NCBI GenBank assembly: GCA_902494855.1 | Contig: CABUVC010000011.1 | Coordinates: 1-16,884, forward strand | Origin: an uncultured Collinsella sp. | Lineage (GTDB): Bacteria; Actinomycetota; Coriobacteriia; Coriobacteriales; Coriobacteriaceae | Direction of reading: 5' to 3' | DNA: 16,884 nucleotides | Shown here: positions 7,398 through 12,881 of the stretch, in pieces | Position numbering within the stretch: position 1 is the first letter of the stretch | Layout: the number at the start of each line of letters is the position of its first letter | The notes under the pieces: generated by a model | Databases searched by the model: none | The model's input: the letters and a program-made list of their open reading frames with translations, nothing else | Told to the model about the DNA's origin: nothing | Position numbers and translations under genes: made by a program

Positions 7398-9635
7398 TTA
7401 CGCATCCTTGCCAGATGCCTTAACAGCGCCTGTCTTGGCCTTGGGAGCAGCCTTTTTGGCGGTTGCCTTCTTGGCCGTGGCGGCCTTTGCGGCGGGCTTG
7501 GTCGCCTTCGCCTTTGCCTTGGCGGGAGCCTTCTTAGCCGCAGGCTTAGGCTTTACCGAGGACGCACGCTTCTTGGGCGCAGCCTTGGGCTCCTCGACCA
7601 CGGGCGGCTTGTAGCTGCTGGGACCGCGGCGCTTAAGCACCACGCCTGCAAGGCCGGGCACCTTAATCTCAATGGAGTCCATCTGCCCGTTCCAGGGATA
7701 GGGCTCGCTCGAGCAGGTATAAGGCTCGTCGCCGGCATATCCGCTGCCGCCAAACTCGGGACGGTCGGAGTCGAAGATGACCTCCCAGTCGCCCTCGCGC
7801 GGCACGCCCACGCGGAAGCTCTCGTAGCTCGCCGGGTCAAAGTTGATCAGGATCACCAGGTCGTCATCGACGTCCTCGCCCTGGCGCACAAAGCTCACGA
7901 TGGACTGCTTGGAGTTGTCCGCATCGATCCAGGTAAAGCCGTCGTCGGTGTAGCCTCGCTCGTACAGGGCGGGCTCGGCAGTGTACAGGTGGTTGAGCGC
8001 CTTGATAAACGCCTGATGGTGCGCATGGGTCTCGTACTGCTCGGTCAGGAACCACTGGATGGACTCGTAGTAGCGCCACTCGATAAACTGACCGATTTCG
8101 TTGCCCATAAAGTTGAGCTTGGCACCGGGGTGCGTCATCTGGTAGAAGGCCAGCGTGCGCAGACCGGCAAATTGGCGCCACCAGTCGCCCGGCATGCGGC
8201 CGATCAGCGAGCACTTGCCGTGTACGACCTCGTCGTGGCTCAGCGGGCAAATAAAGTTCTCGGTAAAGGCGTACATGATGGAGAACGTGAGCAGGCCGTG
8301 GTTGCCGGGGCGCCACGGAAAATCGGTCTGCATGTAGTGCAGGGTGTCGTTCATCCAGCCCATGTCCCACTTGTAGTGGAAGCCCAGGCCGCCGTCCTGA
8401 GGCGGATAGGTCACGAGCGGCCACGCGGTGGACTCCTCGGCCATCATCATCACGTCAGGGAAGTGGGCCTCCACGGCGCAGTTGACCTGGCGGATAAACG
8501 CGCTGGCGTCCAGGTCCTCCTCGGTACCGTACTTGTTGAACTTCTTTTGGCCGGGATCGTCAATGCCAAAGTTGAGGTACAGCATGCTGGACACGCCGTC
8601 CATGCGAATGCCGTCAACATGGAAGTTCTCGAGCCAGTACAGCACGTTGGAGACCAGGAAGGAGCGGACCTCGCCACGGGCGAAGTCGAACTTATGCGTG
8701 CCCCAGTTGGGGTGAATCTCGTGCTCAAACAGCATGTGGCCGTTAAAGGTGGCAAGGCCATGGGCGTCGGCGCAAAAACCGCCGGGCACCCAGTCCATGA
8801 TCACGCCGATGCCCGCCTCGTGGCATGCGTCGATAAAGTGCATGAGCTGCTGCGGGTTGCCGTAGCGCGACGTGGCGGCGTAGTAGCCGGTTGTCTGGTA
8901 GCCCCAGGAGCCATCGAAGGGATGCTCCATAAGCGGCATGACCTCGATATGCGTGTAGCCCATGTCGCGCACGTAGTCCACGAGCTCCACCGACAGGTCG
9001 TCGTAGGTGTAGAACTCGCCGCGCTGTGCGGGGAAGGGGTCCATGGGGCCAGGGTAGTTGCCGTACTCGTCCGGCTCGCCCTGCGGCGCGTCGCCGTGGC
9101 GCTTCCACGAGCCAATATGCACCTCGTAGATATTGAGCGGCTGCGACATGTGGTTGTGGCCGGCGCGGCGCTTGAGCCACGCGGCGTCGTTCCACTGGTA
9201 TCCATCGAGGGTCCATAGCACGCTCGCGGTACCCGGAGGGCACTCGGCCTTAAAGGCATACGGATCGGCCTTGTAGAGCTTTTCGCCCTCGTTGGTCTCG
9301 ATAAGGTACTTATAGAGCTGGCCCTGCTCGGCGCCAGGAATAAAGCCTTCCCAAATAGCGCTCGTATGCATGGGCACCAGCGGGTTGGCTTGCTCATCCC
9401 AGTCGTTAAATTCGCCAATGACACGGACGCTCTTTACGTCGGGCGCCCAAACGCAAAAACGCCAGCCGCGCGTACGGTTCTGCGTGTCGGGGTGCGCGCC
9501 CATCTTTTCCCAGCTGCGCTCCCACGTGCCGATGCCAAATAGATAGACATCGTCCTTGGTGAGCTCCGGTGCGTGCGGAGCCGGTTTACGGGTTGCGGAC
9601 TTTTTAGCCGTTGGCTTTAGCTTTGTATCGCTCAC
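7398..9635 (-). CDS. glgB: 1,4-alpha-glucan branching enzyme GlgB with basic C-terminal tail
   Basis: The GH13 branching enzyme cuts alpha-1,4 chains and rejoins them as alpha-1,6 branches. Counting from the GTG at 9635 (745 residues), a short basic N-terminus precedes a CBM48-like domain (about 30-135) and the TIM barrel. The barrel has nucleophile Asp346 in DGIRMDG, acid/base Glu400 in MAEES and Asp468 in LSHDEVVHG, followed by a C-terminal beta domain. Residues about 671-745 are an added tail with about 20 Lys in 75 residues, rich in Ala and Pro (for example PAAKKAPAKAKAKATK), resembling histone H1. Start: GGGA six bases upstream favours GTG 9635 (protein begins MSDTK); ATG codons at 9650 and 9647 are possible, and a TTG at 9695 is less likely. 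First gene of the operon. Confidence 0.95.
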   Translation of the reverse strand: MSDTKLKPTAKKSATRKPAPHAPELTKDDVYLFGIGTWERSWEKMGAHPDTQNRTRGWRFCVWAPDVKSVRVIGEFNDWDEQANPLVPMHTSAIWEGFIPGAEQGQLYKYLIETNEGEKLYKADPYAFKAECPPGTASVLWTLDGYQWNDAAWLKRRAGHNHMSQPLNIYEVHIGSWKRHGDAPQGEPDEYGNYPGPMDPFPAQRGEFYTYDDLSVELVDYVRDMGYTHIEVMPLMEHPFDGSWGYQTTGYYAATSRYGNPQQLMHFIDACHEAGIGVIMDWVPGGFCADAHGLATFNGHMLFEHEIHPNWGTHKFDFARGEVRSFLVSNVLYWLENFHVDGIRMDGVSSMLYLNFGIDDPGQKKFNKYGTEEDLDASAFIRQVNCAVEAHFPDVMMMAEESTAWPLVTYPPQDGGLGFHYKWDMGWMNDTLHYMQTDFPWRPGNHGLLTFSIMYAFTENFICPLSHDEVVHGKCSLIGRMPGDWWRQFAGLRTLAFYQMTHPGAKLNFMGNEIGQFIEWRYYESIQWFLTEQYETHAHHQAFIKALNHLYTAEPALYERGYTDDGFTWIDADNSKQSIVSFVRQGEDVDDDLVILINFDPASYESFRVGVPREGDWEVIFDSDRPEFGGSGYAGDEPYTCSSEPYPWNGQMDSIEIKVPGLAGVVLKRRGPSSYKPPVVEEPKAAPKKRASSVKPKPAAKKAPAKAKAKATKPAAKAATAKKATAKKAAPKAKTGAVKASGKDA

Positions 9636-9702
9636 GTTTGATCCCATCATGACGCGGCAGCGTGTTGCCTTGGTGACTAGATGCGAAAGGTCCAAGGCTG
9701 CA

Positions 9703-9761
9703 CGAATCGAAGGGACGGCGATAGTTCTATGATTCGTTCCACCTCGCGTGCTCGGTGGAAC
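9703..9761 (-). promoter_or_regulatory. Structured leader of the glg operon
   Basis: Two helices lie side by side in the leader of about 205 nt predicted before glgB. CGAATC (9703-9708) pairs with GATTCG (9731-9736) around a small ATAG/CTAT hairpin, and GTTCCACC (9736-9743) pairs perfectly with GGTGGAAC (9754-9761) around a 10-nt loop. The two helices share one base, so they stack or compete. There is no poly-U tract. I do not recognise a known riboswitch class. A regulatory function is inferred from the structure and the long leader only. Confidence 0.4.
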
Positions 9762-9847
9762 TTTCGGCAGAAACTACGATAACACCTGTACGTTACTTTT
9801 ATGAAGGAAAGTGGTTTTAGGGCGACGTTTAATCGGTAAGCGCCATG

Positions 9848-9877
9848 TTTATACCACTGGCAGAATTGCGATGGTAA
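9848..9877 (-). promoter_or_regulatory. Promoter of the glgBPCDA operon
   Basis: On the minus strand an extended -10 element, TGGTATAAA (TATAAA at 9853-9848), is preceded after 18 bp by TTACCA (9877-9872), a 4-of-6 match to TTGACA. The predicted start is near 9841, giving a leader of about 205 nt. The -35 element overlaps one arm of the inverted repeat at 9873-9896, so a protein bound there would block this promoter. Confidence 0.55.
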
Positions 9878-9896
9878 AACTCTTGACAGTTTTACC
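9873..9896. promoter_or_regulatory. Inverted-repeat operator GGTAAAAC-N8-GTTTTACC
   Basis: Two perfect 8-bp arms are separated by 8 bp. The left arm overlaps the -35 of the glgB promoter. The spacer contains a consensus plus-strand -35 hexamer TTGACA (9883-9888) directed toward the phosphatase gene, although I see no good -10 at 17 bp after it. The geometry fits a dimeric transcription factor acting on both divergent units. The half-site recurs downstream, so this is unlikely to be chance. The regulator is not in this window. Confidence 0.6.
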
Positions 9897-9929
9897 AATT
9901 AGGGTTTCAAGATAGTTGGGTTGACGTTT

Positions 9930-9958
9930 GGTAAAACGTTTTTTGCAGGTTGTTTACC
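9930..9958. promoter_or_regulatory. Second operator with LacI-like CpG-centred palindrome
   Basis: GGTAAAAC (9930-9937) is followed immediately by GTTTT, giving the palindrome AAAACGTTTT centred on CG, the usual centre of LacI-family operators. Joining the two arms of the 9873-9896 site without a spacer would give GGTAAAACGTTTTACC, and this site matches it at 13 of 16 positions. A further GTTTACC half-site lies at 9952-9958. The site is 24-52 bp upstream of the phosphatase start codon, suited to repressing it. Confidence 0.45.
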
Positions 9959-9981
9959 ATTTGACATTGAAAGGTACGTTT

Positions 9982-10671
9982 ATGTCCCAGACCGCCGCTC
10001 CCAATGTCGCTTTAATTTTCGATTGCGACGGAACACTGGTTAATAGCACCCCCGTTTGGGCCTATGCCCAGCCCGAGTTATTGCACCGCTACGGAGTTGA
10101 CGTAACAGTCGACGATTTTGCCCAGTTTGAGCATTTGTCGCTCGAGGATGAGTGCCAGGCATACCACGACACGTGGGGCATTGGCACGAATGGCGAGGAG
10201 CTCTATCGCGAGCTGAGCGACATTCTGATCGATGGTTATTCCAAGGTGCCGCCGCGCGAGGGGCTCTTGGCATTTTTGGAGCAGGCGAAGACGGCGGGCA
10301 TTTCTATGTGTGTGGCTACGTCCACGCCGGCCGAGCTGGTGCAGTCCGCGCTCGCTGGTGCCGGGCTCGACGCTTACATGGAGTTTGTTACCACGACGGG
10401 CGAGGCGGGACGCTCCAAACAGTTCCCCGATGTGTACGAGCTGGCGCTGCGTCGCCTTGAGGAGCGCCATGGGCATAAGTTTGACCGCGCATGGGTGTTT
10501 GAGGACGCCGTTTTTGGCCTAAAGAGCTCTGGGGTCGCTGGCTTTAAGCGCGTGGGCATCTATGACCCGCACGGCCGCATGAAGCGCGACGAAGTGCGTG
10601 GCAACTGCGATATCTTTATCGACAGCTACGAGGAGCTTGACCTTGCCCGTGTGCTTACTTTTGAGGGATAG
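9982..10671 (+). CDS. HAD-superfamily hydrolase (subfamily IA, phosphoglucomutase/phosphatase-like)
   Basis: A 229-residue haloacid-dehalogenase-type phosphatase with all four motifs: DCDGT at 14-18 (nucleophile Asp14 and acid/base Asp16), ATST at 112-115, Lys146 in GRSKQFPD, and FEDAVFG at 173-179 (Glu174, Asp175). An alpha-helical cap lies between motifs I and II, as in beta-phosphoglucomutase and small sugar-phosphate phosphatases. The substrate cannot be read from sequence. The frame is open further upstream (to 9928), but the ATG at 9982 has AAAGG seven bases upstream and gives a normal N-terminus. It lies 9 bp before the thiamine pyrophosphokinase gene, probably in the same operon, so dephosphorylation of a thiamine-related or sugar phosphate is possible but unproven. 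Confidence 0.88.
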   Translation: MSQTAAPNVALIFDCDGTLVNSTPVWAYAQPELLHRYGVDVTVDDFAQFEHLSLEDECQAYHDTWGIGTNGEELYRELSDILIDGYSKVPPREGLLAFLEQAKTAGISMCVATSTPAELVQSALAGAGLDAYMEFVTTTGEAGRSKQFPDVYELALRRLEERHGHKFDRAWVFEDAVFGLKSSGVAGFKRVGIYDPHGRMKRDEVRGNCDIFIDSYEELDLARVLTFEG

Positions 10672-10680
10672 GCGAGGGCT

Positions 10681-11337
10681 GTGGTTTGCAAGGTATTAGT
10701 GGTCTGTGGTTCGCCCGTGGTGGCGAGCGCGGATCTGTTGCGTAGGCTAGCAGGGGAGTGCGATTACGTTGTTGCCGTGGACCGCGGACTCGACGCGCTG
10801 CTGGTCGCGGGACTGGGGTGCGACGTGTATGTAGGAGATGCCGACACGGTGAGCGACGCCGGTCGCGCGTTGGTCGATGACGCCACCGACTTTGAAGTTG
10901 AGCGCCACGACCCGTACAAGGACTATACCGATCTGGCGCTGGCGCTCGATTCCGTCCGTCGTCGCTGGCCGGGTGCCGAAGTGGTTGCGACCTGCGCCAC
11001 GGGTGGCCGTCCTGATATGGCGCTATCCGTACTGGGCCTGCTCGCAGGCTACGAGGATGCCCCAGTCTGGATTGCCGAGGACAAGGTGGTCGCCCGCATC
11101 CTTCGCGCAGGCGAATCGTGGACCATCGAAGGCCACGAGGGCAAGACGTTCTCCATCATCGCCATTGCCCCTAACACCGAGGTAAGCGAACACGGCCTAG
11201 AATGGGAACTAAATCACGCCCCGCTGGGTTTGTTGGCCGACACCGGCATCAGCAACGTCGTCAGGTCAACAGCCACGATCCAAGTCCATACCGGCACCGC
11301 CATCGCTTACCTATATCAAGAGACATTTAGAGTCTGA
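10681..11337 (+). CDS. thiN: Probable thiamine pyrophosphokinase
   Basis: This enzyme transfers pyrophosphate from ATP to thiamine, giving thiamine diphosphate, the cofactor used by transketolase and pyruvate-processing enzymes. The 218-residue protein has the family's ordered motifs: AVDRG at 32-36, GDADT at 52-56 (usually GDxDS), KDYTDLALAL at 80-89 (usually KDxTDxExAL) and GGRPDMALSVL at 108-118 (usually GGRxDHxLxN). A C-terminal beta domain follows, ending with SNVV and a strand-rich segment. The last motif lacks the common His and Asn, so activity should not be taken for granted. The GTG start at 10681 is the only one that keeps the first beta strand (CKVLVVCG). The purine-rich GAGGG just upstream is unusually close. 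It follows the phosphatase gene by 9 bp. Confidence 0.85.
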   Translation: MVCKVLVVCGSPVVASADLLRRLAGECDYVVAVDRGLDALLVAGLGCDVYVGDADTVSDAGRALVDDATDFEVERHDPYKDYTDLALALDSVRRRWPGAEVVATCATGGRPDMALSVLGLLAGYEDAPVWIAEDKVVARILRAGESWTIEGHEGKTFSIIAIAPNTEVSEHGLEWELNHAPLGLLADTGISNVVRSTATIQVHTGTAIAYLYQETFRV

Positions 11338-11350
11338 CCCAAAAAAGTCC

Positions 11351-11379
11351 TTGCACCCCACGCCAACTTCCCCTATAGT
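11351..11379 (+). promoter_or_regulatory. Promoter of the tRNA-Ala gene
   Basis: TTGCAC (11351-11356) and TATAGT (11374-11379) are separated by exactly 17 bp, and the predicted start lies a few bases before the tRNA 5' end. It begins 13 bp after the end of the thiN stop codon, so the tRNA is independently transcribed. I see no terminator between thiN and this promoter. Confidence 0.7.
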
Positions 11380-11392
11380 ATCTCCTCGTCAC

Positions 11393-11468
11393 GGGGGCGT
11401 AGCTCAGCTGGGAGAGCGCTTGACTGGCAGTCAAGAGGTCAGGGGTTCGATCCCCCTCGTCTCCACCA
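11393..11468 (+). tRNA. tRNA-Ala (anticodon GGC)
   Basis: A 76-nt cloverleaf with encoded CCA. The acceptor arm GGGGGCG pairs with CGTCTCC (with two G-U pairs). The D arm contains AGCTCAGCTGGGAGAGC, the anticodon stem CTTGA/TCAAG holds the loop CTGGCAG with anticodon GGC, and the T arm AGGGG-TTCGATC-CCCCT is complete. It reads GCC (and GCU) alanine codons. Confidence 0.97.
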
Positions 11469-11478
11469 TCGTGAATGC

Positions 11479-11509
11479 AAAGGCCTTCGGAATTCCGAAG
11501 GCCTTTTTT
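11479..11509 (+). terminator. Intrinsic terminator of tRNA-Ala
   Basis: A perfect 12-bp stem (AAAGGCCTTCGG with CCGAAGGCCTTT) around an AATT tetraloop runs into six Ts, starting 10 bp after the tRNA CCA end. This is a textbook Rho-independent terminator, and it also insulates the downstream polysaccharide locus from the tRNA. Confidence 0.95.
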
Positions 11510-11984
11510 CATGCCAAAACACCACGCGCTATTACCCCACATCCACACAAACAAAAAGTTGCACAATTTATTTCCCATGTCTGTACATAGTTTGTTATCC
11601 AAACGCAATTACCAATGCAGCTCGCTGCTCCAGTTGGGCTTCAGGAACGCTTCCAATAATTGCCAGCACTCCAATAACCTGCGCCAACGTGAACAACATC
11701 CCAAAACAACCCCCTTAAGCACGTCAAATGAACGATATGTTGTCCAACGCAGCCCAAATCAGTTTCACTAACAGCTTGTGCTAGAGTATCTAACGTTACA
11801 TGAGTTCAACTGTGCTCACGGCCTCAGCAAGCCACAAAGCGCAGGGTCGATCAGCATCCGGCCGTAACGGCGGTGCCAGAAACACCACGAGCTCCAATAT
11901 CGATTGCCATGCACGTTTTATACTTGCTTTTGTGGCTATTTATTAGTTTGCTTTAGGTAGTGCATTAAGTTGTTATGGCATACC
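11510..11984. other. Non-coding stretch before the polysaccharide locus
   Basis: I see no convincing gene in these 475 bp. Short open frames lack ribosome sites and family resemblance. The stretch is visibly richer in A/T than the glycogen genes. A good isolated -10 hexamer TATACT (11919-11924) has no matching -35. It may be the far upstream or promoter-bearing part of the antiterminator operon, or remnant sequence at a variable locus boundary. Confidence 0.5.
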
Positions 11985-12094
11985 ACAGCAGTCCTATAGC
12001 TGTTTGCGTGCGGTCCAGTTTTGCACCCGCTTGACTGGCTCGCACGCAGCCAGCTGGGGACGCGGTCATTTTGCGATACACATCCGCGTCTCTA
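11985..12094 (+). promoter_or_regulatory. Hairpin-rich leader with alternative pairings upstream of the NusG-like gene
   Basis: Three consecutive stem-loops can be drawn. A: ACAGC (11985-11989) with GCTGT (11999-12003). B: GCGTGCG (12006-12012) and CCAG (12015-12018) with CTGG (12035-12038) and CGCACGC (12041-12047). C: GACGCGG (12059-12065) with CCGCGTC (12084-12090), extendable by G-U and other pairs to 12055-12094. CTGGCT at 12035-12040 can instead pair with AGCCAG at 12048-12053, which breaks B. Such exclusive helices are typical of leader RNAs that switch. No U-rich terminator tail is seen. Likely the 5' leader of the antiterminator/polysaccharide transcript; not matched to a known RNA family. 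Confidence 0.5.
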
Positions 12095-12152
12095 GCAACT
12101 GCACTTATACATACCGTTCACGGTGAGGCAGAGCCACGTGCTTGTCTAACTG

Positions 12153-12225
12153 GGCTCAGGGTTTGAATATGGAGCGCCTTCGCGCACAAGCGCCCTGGCG
12201 AAGCCATACCCAAACCCCGTGAGCC
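12153..12225 (+). promoter_or_regulatory. Long 73-nt leader hairpin just before the NusG-like gene
   Basis: A near-continuous stem: GGCTCA with TGAGCC, GGGTTTG with CAAACCC, TATGG with CCATA, CGCC with GGCG, then GCGC-ACAA-GCGC at the tip, interrupted only by small internal loops and a 2-nt bulge. That is 30 base pairs in 73 nt, far beyond chance. It ends 15 nt before the AGGGGG ribosome site of the antiterminator gene. No U tract follows, so it is not an intrinsic terminator. RfaH- and LoaP-type proteins act through specific leader elements, so this is a candidate binding or pausing element. Confidence 0.6.
12169..12222 (+). CDS. Candidate leader peptide inside the long hairpin
   Basis: A 17-codon frame (MERLRAQAPWRSHTQTP) begins with ATG seven bases after an AGGG ribosome-site match and ends with TGA at 12220-12222. 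It lies wholly inside the 12153-12225 hairpin and 32 bp before the antiterminator start. Translation of it would melt the hairpin, so it could couple ribosome movement to expression of the downstream gene. Very short frames arise by chance, and nothing here shows that it is translated. Confidence 0.25.
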   Translation: MERLRAQAPWRSHTQTP

Positions 12226-12254
12226 ACACGTAAGACAGCAAGGGGGTGGTGCTC

Positions 12255-12800
12255 GTGTGGTATGTAATCCAGGTCATTAACGGTCGCGAAGACGTAATGC
12301 GCGAGCGCATTGAGCGTATCGTGCCGGCTGGTACCATGCAGGAGCTCTTTTATCCCCAATTTCAAACCGAGATCAAAGTACACGGCGAATGGGTCAGTAC
12401 GACCAAGCCGCTCTTTCCCGGTTATCTTATCTGCGATACGGCAGATCCCCGCACCGTGCAACAGTATCTGCTGCGCATGGACGACTTTGCCCGGGTGTTA
12501 TCACAGGACGGTCAGTTTGTGCCGCTGGCAATAGAAGAGGTCCAACTTATTGGCGGCTTTACGCATAGGGGAGACCGCGTAGTGCCCATGAGCGAGGCCC
12601 TTAAAGACGGTGACCAGGTCGTAGTTACGGCAGGCCCACTGCTGGGTCACGAAGGCCTTATCAAAACCATTAACAGACGCAAGAGCACTGCTTATTTGGA
12701 GCTCGACCTGTGCGGCCGACGCGTAACTACGCGCGTTGGCCTCGCCGTGCTTTCCAACGAGCAACGCGTCATGCGAAACCTTAAAAAGGCGATCGCCTAA
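12255..12800 (+). CDS. loaP: Specialised NusG paralogue, LoaP/RfaH-type antiterminator
   Basis: A 181-residue protein with a NusG N-terminal domain (WYVIQVINGRED at 2-13, PLFPGY at 52-57) and a KOW domain from about residue 118 (LKDGDQVVVTAGPLLGHEG, then NRRK, ending GLAVL). The GPLxGxEGxIxxINRRK form of the KOW motif is the one I associate with LoaP, a NusG paralogue that promotes processive antitermination in long biosynthetic operons. Housekeeping NusG is normally found beside secE and rplK, not here. Start: in-frame GTGs at 12246 and 12249 are too close to the AGGGGG site (12241-12246). GTG 12255 leaves 8 bp and gives the family-typical MWYVIQV N-terminus. It is the first gene of the polysaccharide operon and is preceded by structured leader RNA, so it probably controls the genes that follow. 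Confidence 0.88.
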   Translation: MWYVIQVINGREDVMRERIERIVPAGTMQELFYPQFQTEIKVHGEWVSTTKPLFPGYLICDTADPRTVQQYLLRMDDFARVLSQDGQFVPLAIEEVQLIGGFTHRGDRVVPMSEALKDGDQVVVTAGPLLGHEGLIKTINRRKSTAYLELDLCGRRVTTRVGLAVLSNEQRVMRNLKKAIA

Positions 12801-12831
12801 CTGCGGGCGGCTGCTCAAAGGAGCAAAGGGG

Positions 12832-12848
12832 ATCCCCGGGGCGGGGAT
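12832..12848 (+). promoter_or_regulatory. Small GC-rich hairpin between the antiterminator and dehydratase genes
   Basis: ATCCCC (12832-12837) pairs with GGGGAT (12843-12848) around GGGGC, next to a second stem TGCTC/GAGCA (12812-12825). Both lie in the 81-bp gap between the two genes. There is no U tract. They could be targets for pausing or for the antiterminator, but the evidence is only their position. Confidence 0.3.
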
Positions 12849-12881
12849 AACGGGATTAATAGGGAGAGAGAAGAGCGGATC

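Noticed and set aside
5576..7423. 615-codon plus-strand frame opposite glgP
   Set aside because: It is the mirror of a GC-rich, codon-biased gene. It has a Val/Leu/His/Asp-rich shadow composition, no domain and no ribosome site, while glgP on the other strand is certain.
7377..9218. 613-codon plus-strand frame opposite glgB
   Set aside because: Same antisense-shadow effect. The minus strand encodes an intact branching enzyme with all catalytic residues.
9921..9949. Plus-strand promoter built on TTGACG at 9921-9926
   Set aside because: No acceptable -10 hexamer at 16-18 bp. Not listed as a separate promoter.
11479..11509. Possible restriction-modification or phage attachment palindrome
   Set aside because: The perfect symmetry is fully explained as a terminator stem with T run directly after the tRNA.
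11327..11608. 93-codon minus-strand frame containing EGDRTPDLLTASQALS
   Set aside because: This is the antisense translation of a tRNA gene and its terminator, a well-known false protein in databases.
11475..11771. 98-codon plus-strand frame after the tRNA
   Set aside because: It begins inside the tRNA terminator, has no ribosome site and shows low-information composition.
11975..12034. 19-codon frame MAYHSSPIAV and following, in the leader
   Set aside because: No ribosome site within reach of the ATG. Considered less likely than the frame inside the 12153-12225 hairpin.
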